The notes beneath the pieces were generated by a model, which saw nothing but the letters and a program-made list of their open reading frames with translations, made no database searches and had not been told where the DNA came from. Both the position numbers and the translations under genes were made by a program. From Heloderma charlesbogerti (lineage: Eukaryota > Chordata > Lepidosauria > Squamata > Helodermatidae), in contig JANEZZ010002360.1 of assembly GCA_026122225.1 (NCBI GenBank), forward strand, positions 930,001 through 994,000: 64,000 nucleotides of DNA, in the 5' to 3' direction. Within the stretch, counting starts at the first letter, position 1; each line of letters opens with the position of its first letter. Shown piece by piece: positions 32,414 to 44,400 of the stretch.

Positions 32414-35400
32414 GTGAGTATTTCATTGCATTTATTATATTTCTATACTGCTCCATAGATGAAGCTCTTTATGAACCAGATGTTCTGTGTTCTTCTTGTT
32501 TCTGGAAGGAATATTTAGGGCTGGCTCGAGATAAGCCAAGAACTTGTATGGTTCCTGAAGGCAAAATGGGAATCAGAGAGCCAGGAAAATAGTGTTCTTA
32601 TACCCAAGGGAAACTGGAAGAGTAGTAGGCAACAGTTTGAGGGCAGGGAGCCAAGAATTATGGGTTGGAAATGGAGGTGGGGAAAGGATCCAGGAGTTCT
32701 TTGGAAATAAGGAAGAGGGTGGGGAGTGCTTCCTAGCAGGAGAGAGAGAGAGAGAGAGAGAGAATGGATGTGTTACTTAGAGGTAGTAGGTAAATTTCGT
32801 AGTTTTAGGTCAGCTTCAGCATTTGTCTATTAGTGGCACAATATAATATACAGCATTAAATTGCATGTACCATCCATCTGATGAAGAAGTCTGTTGCTTA
32901 GCAAAGGTCAGGTATAAGAATTGATCTGAGTTGGAGTAAAGGAATGACAATGCAGGACTACCTAGAAGTGGAATGCCATCTAGGTGTTTTGAGAATTAAA
33001 CTGGCTTTCCATTCATAGAATCATAGAATAGTAGGGTTGGAAGGGGCCTACAAGGCCATCAAGTCCAACCCCCTGCTCAATGCAGGAATCCAAATCAGAG
33101 CATCCCTGAGAGATGGCTGTCCAGCCTTGTCTTGAATGCCTCCAGTGTGGGAGAGCCCACCACCTTCCTAGGTCATTGGTTCCACTGTTGTGTTGCTCTA
33201 ACAGTCAGGAAGTCCTGATGATCAGCTGGAATCTGGCTTCCTGTCTCTTGAGCCCATTATGCCATGTCCTGCACTCTGGGATGATCAAGAAGAGATCCTG
33301 GCCTTCCTCTCTGTGACAACCTTTCAAGTACTTGAAGAGCACTATCATGTGTCCCCTCAGTCTTCTCTTCTCAAGGCTAAACATGCCCAGTTCTTTCAGT
33401 CTCTCCTCATAGGGCTTTGTTTTCAGTCCCCTGATCATCTTTGTTGCCCTCCTCTGAACCCACTCCAGTTTGTCTGCATCCTTATTAAAATGTGGTGCCC
33501 AGAACTGGACACAGTACTCCAGATGAGGCCTAACCAGTGATGAGTAGAGGGGAACTAGGACTTCCCGGGATTTGGAAGCTATGCTTCTATTAATGCAGCT
33601 CAAAAGAGCACTGGCCTTTTTTGCAGCCACATCACACTGTTGGCTCATATTCAGCTTGTGATCGACAACAATTCCAAGATCCTTCTCACTTGTAGTGTTG
33701 TTGAGCCACGTATCCCCCGTCTTGAAACTGTGCATTTGGTTTCTTTTTCCTAGGTGCAGAACTTGGCATTTATCCCTATTAAATGTCATTCTGTTGTTTT
33801 CTGCCCAGCACTCCAGTCTATCAAAATCACTTTGAATTTTGTTTCTGTCTTCCAAAGTATTGGCTATCCCTCCCAATTTTGTGTCATCTGCAAATTTTAT
33901 CAGCATTCCCTGCACCTCCTCCTCCAAGTCATTAATACAAATGTTGAAGAGCACTGGGCCCAGGACTGAGCCTTGCAGTACCCCACTCGTTACCTCTCCC
34001 CAGTTTGAGAAGATCCCATTGATAAGCACTCTTTGAGTCCGATTCTGTAGCCAACTGTGGATCCACCGGAATGTTGTTTCATCTAGCCTACTTTGAGCTA
34101 GTTTGCTCATCAGGATATCATGGGGCACTTTGTCGAAAGCTTTGCTGAAGTCGAGGTATATTCCCACAGTCCACAATGGAGGTTACTTGATCAAAACATG
34201 AGATCAGATTCGTCTGGCAGTATTTGTTCTTGACAAATCCATGTTGGCTTCAAGTAATCACTGCATTGTTTTCATGGTGCTTCCAGATGGATTGCTTTAT
34301 AATATGCTCCTGAATTTTCCCAGGGATTGATGTCAGACTGACTGGTCTGTAGTTCCCAGGTTCCTCCTTTTTACCCTTTTTGAAGAAAGGGACAACATTA
34401 GCCCTCCTCCAGTCATCTGGCCCTTCACCCGTCCTCCATGATTTCTCAAAGAGAATAGACAGCAGTTCTGAGAGTTCTTCTGCCAGTTCCTTTCTTACTC
34501 TAGGATGCAGTTCATCTAGCCCTGGAGATTTGAACTCATTCAAAGTAATGAGGTGTTCCTTGACCATATGCCTATCGATCTCAAGCTGCAATCCTGCCCC
34601 TTCAACCTGTACTTCGCCTTTGTCAGGGGGCTCATAGACCCTCTTTGGGGACAAGACTGAGCCAAAGTAGGAATTGAGCACCTCTGCCTTTTCTTTCTCA
34701 TCTGTTATCATTTTGCCATCCTTATTTAACAGCTGAACCACCATTTCTTTCCTCTGTCTTTTTGTTGCTTTTAGCCTCCCTCGCTAGTGGTGTACGAAAC
34801 TCCACTTACCTGGCTCCACTGGGGTCCGCAGGTGGGGGGAGGTGATCCATTCCTCCCAACGGAATCCTCGACGGGGGGGAGGCGATCCATTCCCCCCCCC
34901 CCCAGAATCCTGCCTGGTCGACTCCGATCTGCAGGCAGTCCACGGAGCTGCTGACCAGGCCAACCCTCAGCGGGACCTCCACCCACTGCTGGGTTGCTGC
35001 GGACGCAAATGGCATCCTGCATACGGGATGCCATTTGCCTCCCTATGCTAGCCCGTGATAGCAGGGGCACAAATGGTGTTGTTGTTGTTCAGTCGTTCAG
35101 TCATGTCCGACTCTTCGTGACCCCATGGACCATAGCACGCCAGGCCTTCCTGTCCTGCACTCTCTCCCGGAGTGTGCTCAAGTTCATATTCATTGCATCG
35201 GTGATGCTATCTAGCCATCTCATCCTCTGCCGTCCCCTTCTCCTTTTGCCTTCAGTCTTTCCCAGCATCAGGGTCTTTTCCAGGGAGTTTTCTCTTTGCA
35301 TTAGGTGGCCAAAATATTGGAGCTTCAGCTTCAGTATCTGTCCTTCCAATGAGCACTCGGCGTTGATTTCCTTTAGGATTGACTGATTGGACCTCCTTGC

Positions 35401-38400
35401 AGTCCAGGGGACTCATAAGAGTCTTCTCCAGCACCACAGATCGAAAGCATCAATTCCTCGTCGCTCAGCCTTCCTTATAGTCCAGCTCTCACAGCCATAC
35501 ATTACTATTGGGAAAACCATAGCTTTGATTAGACACACCTTTGTCAGCAAGGTGATGTCTCTGCTTCTTACTATGCTGTCTAGGTTTGCCATAGCTTTCC
35601 TCCCAAGGAGCAAGCGTCTTTTAATTTCATGGCTACAGTCACCATCTGCGGTGATCTTGGAGCCCAAGAAAGTAAAATCTGTCACTGCTTCCATTTCTTC
35701 CGCTTCATGGCCAGGAAGTGATGGGGCCAGATGCCATGATCTTTGTTTTTTTAATGTTGAGTTTCAAACCAGCTTTTGCACTCTCCTCTTTCACCCTCAA
35801 CAAGAGGCTCTTGAGATCCTCGTCGCTTTCTGCCATTATGGTGGTATCGTCTGCATATCGGAGGTTGTTGATAATTCTCCTGGCAATCTTAATTCCGACC
35901 TGCGATTCATCCACCCCGGCGTTTCTCATGATGTACTCTGCATATAAGTTAAATAAGCAGGGTGACAATATGCAGCCTTGTCGTACTCCTTTCCCAATTT
36001 TGAACCACTCGGTTGTTCCATGTCTGGTTCTTACTGTTGCTTCTTGACCCTCGTACAGGTTTCTCAGGAGACAGGTAAGGTGGTCTGGTATTCCCATCAC
36101 TTTCAGAATTTGCCACAGTTTGTTGTGATCCACACAATCAAAGGCTTTAGCGTAGTCAATGAAGCAGAAATAGACGTTTTTCTGGAATTCTCTTGCTTTC
36201 TCCATGATCCAGTGAACCTTGGCGATTTGATCTCTAGTTCCTCTGCCTCTTCAAAACCCAGCTTGTACTTCCGGTAGTTCTCGGTTCGCATACTGCTGAA
36301 GCCTAGCTTGTATAGGGGTGGACGAAAGTCACTTACCTATCCTCGAAGCTTTTCGCGGTGGGGGGGAGGTGCTTCGTTGCTCCCCCCGTGAAGTTCAGGC
36401 TGGGGGGGGAGGCTTCCTGCCTCTCCCTGGCTGAAATTCAGGCCGGGGGGGAGGCGCCTCGCCTCGCCCGGCCGCGAACTAAACAGTTAAAAAAAAACAA
36501 AAAAAAAAACGCCCCCGTGATAGGCTACATGATGATTAACGTAGCCTATCACGGCTAGATCTGCAAAGCCAGCCGTGATAGGCTACGTAAATCGCCACGT
36601 AGCCTATCACGGGTGACTTAAAAAAAGAAGAAGCGTGTACGCAAATGGCGGCCCCCATAGGGAGCCGCCATTCGCGTTCCTTATTTGGTCGCTGTAGTCT
36701 ACGTAAATCTTTACGTAGACTACAGAGACCCAATAAGGAACGGGAATGGCGGCTCCCTATGGGGGCCGCCATTATCCGTATGCGCTTTTTTTTTTAAAGT
36801 CACCCGTGATAGGCTACGTGACGATTTATGTAGCCTATCACGGCTGACTTTGCAAATCTAGCCGTGATAGGCTACGTTAATCGTCACGTAGCCTATCACG
36901 GAGGCATTTTTTTTTTCCTTTTATTGGAATGGTGGCGGCGGCAGCCGGTCGAAAGATTGGCTGCCGCCCCCGCCCCTGACGAAGACCCGACGAACCGCTG
37001 GCCGGACCCGCCGCCGGGAGGGACATTCGGCAAAGGTAAGTCCCGTGCGGGGGGCGGGGTGTGTGTGGAGAATTTCTCCCCGAAACGTGTTCGGGGGGCC
37101 AAACACATTGGCGCTCGGCCCCCCGAAGTTTCGGGGAGAAATTCTCCGCGATCCCTAAGCTTGTAGGATTTTGAGCATCACCTTGCTGGCATGTGAAATG
37201 AGCACAATTGTGCGGTAGTTTGAACACTCTTTGGCATTGTCCTTCTTTGGAACTGGAATGTAAACTGACCTTTTCCAGTCTTGCGGCCATTGTTGATTGT
37301 TCCAAATTTGTTGGCATATTGAGTGCAGCACTTTAACAGCATCATCTTTTAGGATTTTAAATAGCTCAGCTGGAATACTGTCATCTCTGCTAGCTTTGTT
37401 GTTAGTAATGCTTCCTAAGGCCCACTTGACTTCACTCTCGAGGATGTCCAGCTCAAGTTCAGTGGCCGCACTATCATGGCTATCAGGGACATTCAGATCT
37501 TTCCTGTATAGTTCTTCTGTGTATTCTTGCCACCTCTTCTTAATCTCCTCTGCTTCTGTTAGGTCCCTGCCTTCTTTGTCCTTTATCATGCCCATCTTTG
37601 AACAAAACGTTCCCTTGAGATCTCTGATTTTCTTGAAGAGATCTCTAGTCTTTCCCATTCTGTTGTTTTCCTCGATTTCTTTGCATTGTTCATTTAAGAA
37701 GGCCTTCTTGTCTCTCCTTGCTGTTCTCTGGAACTTTGCATTCAGTTGGATATATCTTCCCCTTTCTCCCTTGCTTTTCACTTCCCTTCTTTCCTCAGCT
37801 ACTTGTAAAGCCTCATCAGACAGCCACTTGGCTTTCTTGCATTTCTTTTTCTTTGGGATGGATTTCGTTGCTGCCTCCTGAACAATGTTACGCACCTCCG
37901 TCCATAGTTCCTCAGGCACTCTGTCTATCAGGTCTAATCCCTGAAATCTATTCCTCACCTGCACTGTATATTCAGAAGGGATATGATTGAGGTCATACCT
38001 GAATGGTTTAGTGGTTTCCCCTACGTTCTTCAATTTCAGCTGAAATTTTGCAAGAAGCAGCTCATGATCTGAGCCACAGTCAGCTCCAGGTCTTGTTTTT
38101 ACTGACTGTATAGAACTTCTCCATCTTTGACTGCAAAGGACATAATCAATCTGATTTCGATATTGACCATCTGGTGATGTCCATGTGTAGAGTCATCTCT
38201 TGTGCTGTTGGAAAATAGTGTTTGCTATGATCAGCGTGTTCTCCTGGCAAAACTCTATTAGCTTTTGTCCTGCTTCATTTTGTGCACCAAGGCCATGCCT
38301 GCCTGTTATCCCAGTGATTTCTTGACTTCCTACTTTAGCATTCCAATCCCCTATGATGAAGAGGACATCTTTTTTTGGTGTTAGTTTTAGAAGATGTTGT

Positions 38401-41400
38401 AGGTCTTCATAGAGCCGTTCAACCTCAGCTTCTTCAGCCTCAGTGGTTGGGGCATAGACTTGAATTACTGTGATGTTGAATGGTTTGCCTTGGATTTGTA
38501 CTGAGATCATTCTATCGTTTTTAAGATTGTACCCCAGTACTGCTTTTCCTGCCCTTTTGTTGACTATGAGTGCTACTCCATTTCTTCTAAGGGATTCTTG
38601 CCCACAGTAGAAGATATGATGGTCCCCTGAATTAAATTCGCCCATGCCTGTCCATTTTAGTTCGCTGATTCCCAAGATGTCGATGTCCAGTCTTGCCATC
38701 TCATGTTTGACCACCTCTAGCTTACCTTAATTCATTGATCTGACATTCCAGGTTCCTAAACAACATTGTTCTTTACAGCATCGGATTTTCTTTCTACAAA
38801 TGGTGTAGGGGACACCATATGCGTCCCTGCTTTAGCCATGATTAGGGATGGCAGAGAATTCTGCCACAGATTTCAGTGAGGCTGAATGCACTGTCATTTG
38901 ACCCCCCAAAACCCATGGCGGAATGGCCCCCCACCCCTGCCCCCCGCAGAATCCCCCCCAGGATGAAAGCTTACCTGGGGCGGATGTTCCAGTGGCGGCA
39001 GCTCCGGGAGTGGCTCCGGTGGCGGCTCCGGCAGCGGCAGCTGGTCTCTTGGCCGGCTGCTGCAGACTCAAATGGTGGCCACCACACCATTTGCATAGCT
39101 GCCTTTGCTGTGATAGGCTACGTAAAAACTTATGTAGCCTATCACGGCAAGCAAAAAACAAACAAACTGCGTGTGCAAATGATGGCGGCTATAGCAGCCG
39201 CCATTTGCGTTCCCTTTTTTTAGCTGTTTTAGCCTACGTAAATATTTAAGCAAGTTATTACAGCGAAAAAAAGGGAACACAAATAGCATATTGGGCACTA
39301 TTTGCGTTGCTTTTTTTCCCTGCCGTAGTAGCTTACGTAAATATTTACGTAGGCTAAAACAGCGAAAAAAAGGAATGCAAACGGCGGCCGCTGTAGCTGC
39401 CGCCATTTCCGTAAGTGGGGTTTTTTTTGCGGAAGGCTGCCCAGCAGCTGGCTGTCCAGCTGCGGGCGGCCCCGGCCAGTGGGTCTGTGGAATCTCCGCA
39501 GAGCGGAGGTGGCCAAATCAGGGTTTCAGGGGCAGGAGCAGAGTGCCTCCCCCCCACTGCGACTCACCCCGTCAAAAAGGTAAGTGACTTTTGTACATCC
39601 CTAGTCGTGATAGGCTATGTAAATATATATGTAGCCTATCATGGGCTAGTGTAGGGACGCAAATGGCGGCCACTACAATGGCTGTCATGTGCAGCCGCAG
39701 AAGCCCGGCAGCGGCCGGAGCTGCCGCCGCCCCTTCAATCGCCGCCAGAGGCACCACCGGAGCCGCCACCGCATCTGCCACCAGGTAGGTCCATCCTGGG
39801 GGGATTCCATGGGGTGGCAGTGGGGAGGGAGGCTGTTCTGCCACAGACTCCGGGGGCCCGGATTCTAAAGAATCTGGCCTCACTGAAGTCCGTGGCAGAA
39901 TTTTCCACCATCCCTACCCCCGCTAACCTCAGCTAGGGATGTATGAAACTCACTTACCTTTACGCAGATTGATTCGCAGTGGGGGGGGGAGGCACTCCAT
40001 CCCTCCCCCCGGAATCCTCAACGGTGGGGAGGTGATCCGGTCCTTCCCCCCGGAATCCTGCCTGGCCGGCTCCGCTCCACGGTGGCTCTGTGGAGCAGCC
40101 AGCCAGGGCCGTCCACAGCCAGATTTCCATCCGGAGACGGGCTGGTGCTGGCCGTAGCGGCCACCATTTGCATCCAGCCAGGCTGCCTTGAAAGGCTACG
40201 TACCTATTTACGTAGCCTATCATGGCTAACCCCCCCCCAAAAAACAACCAGCATACACAAATGGCGACGTCTATGGCGACCCCTATTTGCATTCCCTATT
40301 TTTCACCGTTCTAGCCTATGTAAATATTTATGTAGGCTATTATGGCGAAAAAAATGGGAATGCAAATAGCGTAGTGGGCACTATTTGCATTCCTTTTTCC
40401 CCCCACATTCCAGCCTACGTAAATATTTATGTAGGCTAGCACGGCAGGAAAAAAAGGAACACAAATAGCGCCCACTACGCTATTTGCGTTCCCCTTTTTT
40501 CACCTTAATAGCCTACGTAAATATTTACGTAGGCTGGAATGGTGAAAAATAGGGAACGCAAATGGCGGCCGCCGTAGCTGCCGCCATTTGCGTATGTTGT
40601 TTTTTTTCGGGGGGGGGGTAGCCATGATAGGCTACGTAAATACTTACATAGCCTACCACAGCTGCAAGGACGGCAATGGCGGCTGCAGCAGCCCGGCTGC
40701 AGCTGGCCAGGAGACCAGCCGCCAGAGCCGCCGCCGCCAGAGCCTCCGCATCCACCCCAGGTAAGTTCCGTCCTGGGGGGATTCCATGGGGGGGGGCAGG
40801 AGGCTGTTCTGCCACGGATTCTGGGGGGCTGGATTCTTTACAGGTTATATCCGGGGGGCCGGATTCTTTAGAGGATGGCAGAGAATTCTGCCATGGATTC
40901 CAGTGAGGCCAGATTCTTTAGAATCCGGCCTCACTGGAATCCCTGGTGGAATTCTCTGCCATCCCTAACCTCTGCTTGTTCTCAGCTTTAGCCTTCCTGA
41001 TGCCATCCCTGCAATTCTGTGCTACCTGCCTGTACTCTTCCTTCGTTGCTTGACCTTCTTTCCACTTCCTATATGTGTCCTTGTTGTTGTTGTTGTTGTT
41101 TTGCAGGTCATCTCTAAGCTTTTTGTGAAGCCACATTGGCTTCTTCTGCTGTCTTCCACCTTTTCTTCTTGTTGGAATTGTTTGTAATCCTGCCTTGAGA
41201 ATTTCCTTTTTTAAAAGCTCCCACCCATCTTGGACTCCTTTTCTCATTAGAGTCGCTTGCCATGGGACCTTACTTAGCATTGTTCTGAGTTGATTAAAAT
41301 CAGCTTTCCTAAAATCCAGGGTACGCATTTGACTACACTTGGCTTTTGCTTCCTTTAGAACCAAGAACTGAAGTATAACATGGTTGCTTTCCCACAGAGT

Positions 41401-44400
41401 TCCTGTAACTGCTACTTTATCCACTAAGTCATCTCTGATGGTTAGGAGCAAGTCAAGGATAGCCAATCCTCTAGTTCCTTCCTCTACTTTCTGTAGGAGG
41501 AAGTTATCTGGCACACAAGTCAGGAATTTCCTGGAGGGGCCATGGTTTGCAGAATTTGTCTCCCAACAAATTTTGGGGAAATTGAAGTCCCCCATTACTA
41601 CTACATCATGCTCCCTTGAAACATGGGCTATTTGCTTTTCAAAAGTTTCATCCTTGTCTTCTCCATGATTGGGTGGCCGGTAGTAGACTCCGACCACCAG
41701 GTTCCTTTTATTCTTTGCTCCATTTATTTTGATCCAGATGCTCTTGATGGGGCTACCAAGCTCATCCTCCTGTATTTCTGTGTGGAGATATGTATTTTTC
41801 ACATACAGTGCAACCCCACCTTCCTTTCTGTTCCTCCTGTTCTTTTTGAACAAGTTATATCCTTCAATTGCTGTATTCCAGTCATGAGAGTCATCCCACC
41901 AAGTCTCAGTTATACCTATCAAGTCATAATTAGGGGTGCACGAAAGTCACTTACCTGGTCTCGCAGCTTTTCGCGGTGGGGGGGAGGCGCTTCGCTGCTC
42001 CCCCCGCGAAGTTCAGGCCAGGGGGGGAGGCTTCCTGCCTCGCCCGGCCGAAATTCAGGCTGGGGGGGAGGCTTCCCGCCTCGCCCGGCTGAAATTCAGG
42101 CCGGGGAGGAGGCGCCTCGCCTCACCCGGCCGCGAAATTAAAAGTAAAAAAACAAACAAAAACGCCCCCGTGATAGGCTACATGACGATTAACGTAGCCT
42201 ATCATGGCTAGATCTGCAAAGCCAGCCGTGATAGGCTACGTTAATCGTCACGTAGCCTATCACGGGTGACTTTGAAAAAAAAAAAAAGCGCGTACGCAAA
42301 TGGCGGCCCCCATAGGGAGCCGCCATTTGCGTTCCTTATTTGGTCGCTGTAGTCTACGTAAATCTTTACGTAGACTACGGCGAAAATAAGGGCAACACAA
42401 ATAGCATTGCCCTTATTTTCGCCGTAGTCTACGTAATCTTTACGTAGACTTCAGCGACCAAATAAGGAACGGGAATGGCGGCTCCATATGGGGGCCGCCA
42501 TTATCCGTACACTCTTTTTTTTTTTTTAAAGTCACCCGTGATAGGCTACGTGACGATTTACGTAGACTATCACAGCTGACTTTGCAAATCTAGCCGTGAT
42601 AGGCTACGTTAATCGTCACGTAGCCTATCACGGGGGCGTTTTTTTTTTTTTTATTGGAATGGCGGCGGCGGCAGCCTGTCGAAAGACCGTCTACCGCTCC
42701 CGCCCCGGACGAAGACCCGACGAACCGCCGGCTGGACCCGCCGCCGGGAGGGACATTCGGCAAAGGTAAGTCCCATCCTGGGGGGGGGGGTGCAGGGGGC
42801 TGTGGGGTGCGGAGAATTTCTCCCTGAAACTTGTTCGGGGGGCCGAACACGTTGGCGCTTGGCCCCCCAAAGTTTCGGGGAGAAATTCTCCGCCATACCT
42901 AGTCATAATTTCCCTCCTGTATTAAGAGTTCAAGCTCATTCTGTTTGTTTCCCATACTCTGGGCATTAGTATATAGACATCAAAGACCAGGTGCTTCATA
43001 GTCTGGCTTTCTTCCTACATTTGACTGAAGACCATTATCGGGTGCTATTAGAGCTGCTCTCTCCGTTGCAGTGTATGAGCCTTTGTCCACTGTTACCCCC
43101 AACTTTACATCTCCCTTCCCCGTAGGATTCAGGTTAAAGCCCTCCTGATGAAGTTCTTCATGCTGTGTCCAAACACATCCTTCCCAGGTTTTGTGAGGTG
43201 AAACCCATCCCTTGCAACAGCCTATCTTCCAGGAAGTGTAGCCCATAGTCCCAGAATCCAAATGTCTCACGCCGGCACCACCTTTGTAGCCAGTCATTCA
43301 CCCGGAGTATTTTTCTTTCCCTTTCTATCCCTCTTCTACCTACTGGAAGGATGGATGAGAGAACTATCTGTGTCCCAAAGTTCTTGCGTTTCCTTCACAA
43401 AGCTTCAAAGTCTGACATGATTTCTTCATAGCTCCGCTTGGCAGTATCATTTGTTCCTAACAGATGAGAAGAAAGGGATACCTGTCAGTGGGCTTCATGA
43501 GTGCAGGCAAGCTGCAAAAAAATTTCCTGACTGAAAAACTTCCTGACGGTTAGAGCAATACGGCAATGGAACCAATGACCTTGGGAGGTGGTGGGCTCTC
43601 CCACACTGGAGGCATTCAAGATGAGGCTGGACAGCCATCTGTCAGGGGTGCTCTGACTTGCATTGAGCAGGGGGTTGGATTTGATGGCCTTGTAGGCTCC
43701 TTCCAACCCTACTATTCTATGATTCTATGATTCTAACCTTTCAGTCATGTCTCTAATCTGTCCTCCTGGGAGACAACATACCTGCAAAGTCCACAGTTCT
43801 TCCCGACATACTTGGGTCTTGATCCCACACAGCAAGGAGTCTCCCACTACTACCACTCTTCTCTTCTTGTTGTTGTAGGCCTGGGTTTCATCACCTCTGC
43901 TTGACTGACCTTCAGCCTAGGGATGGCGGAGAATTCCACCACGGATCTCGGTGAGACCGAATGCCAGTGCATTCAGCCCCCTGAAACCTGTGGCAGAATG
44001 AAGCCCGCTCCCCCCCACCCCGCGAAAGGCGCGCGAAACAGAGCACTCACCTGCTGCCGTTCGCCCTGCTCTGCGAATGGCGGGTGCATCTGCGGCCACC
44101 ATTTGCTTCACAATTTTAGCCGTGATAGGCTATGTAAATACTAGGGATGTACGAAAGTCACTTACCTGGTCTCACAGCTTGCTTTGTGGTGGGGGTGAGG
44201 CACTTCGCTTCTCCCCCCGAAGTTCAGGCCGGGGGGGGAGGCTTCCCGCCTCGCCCGGCCGAAATTCAGGCTGGGGGGGAGGCTTCCCGCCTTGCCCGGC
44301 CGAAATTCAGGCTGCGGAGAAGCGCCCCGTCTCCCCGGCTGCGAACTTCAAAAGAAAAGTAAAAAAAAAAGCCCCGTGATAGGCTACGTAACGATTAACG

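Larger units (their letters stand above)
34785..39916. mobile_element. outer PAT element carrying a BovB and a second PAT
   Basis: It begins TAGTGGTGTACGAAACTCC CTTACC, is broken at 35069-38806 by a BovB LINE and at 38835-39611 by another PAT, and ends ...CACCATCCCTA at 39916. The target duplication is CCCTCGCT / CCCCCGCT, one mismatch, if the element starts at 34786. Net length is about 0.64 kb. Confidence 0.8.
33014..43917 (-). mobile_element. near full-length CR1 LINE (CR1-c), exploded by nested insertions
   Basis: On the minus strand: ORF1 esterase part 43917-43736; a small plus-strand CR1 piece; ORF1 C-terminus and inter-ORF region 43508-42902; PAT; endonuclease 41930-40968; PAT; 17 bp; PAT with BovB and another PAT; RT and 3' end 34784-33014 (ending TATGATTCTATGAATG). 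Each junction restores CR1 reading when insertion and duplication are removed, judged against the plus-strand CR1 at 59400-63066. On entering intron 1 of copy B it replaced some 650 bases still present in A (8247-8892). Confidence 0.85.

Noticed and set aside
33113..33540. Plus-strand frames across 33100-34040
   Set aside because: They are antisense shadows of the CR1 reverse transcriptase.
40918..41922. Host endonuclease gene
   Set aside because: It is the APE-type endonuclease of a CR1 LINE, collinear with the other CR1 parts, and has lost the catalytic SDH.
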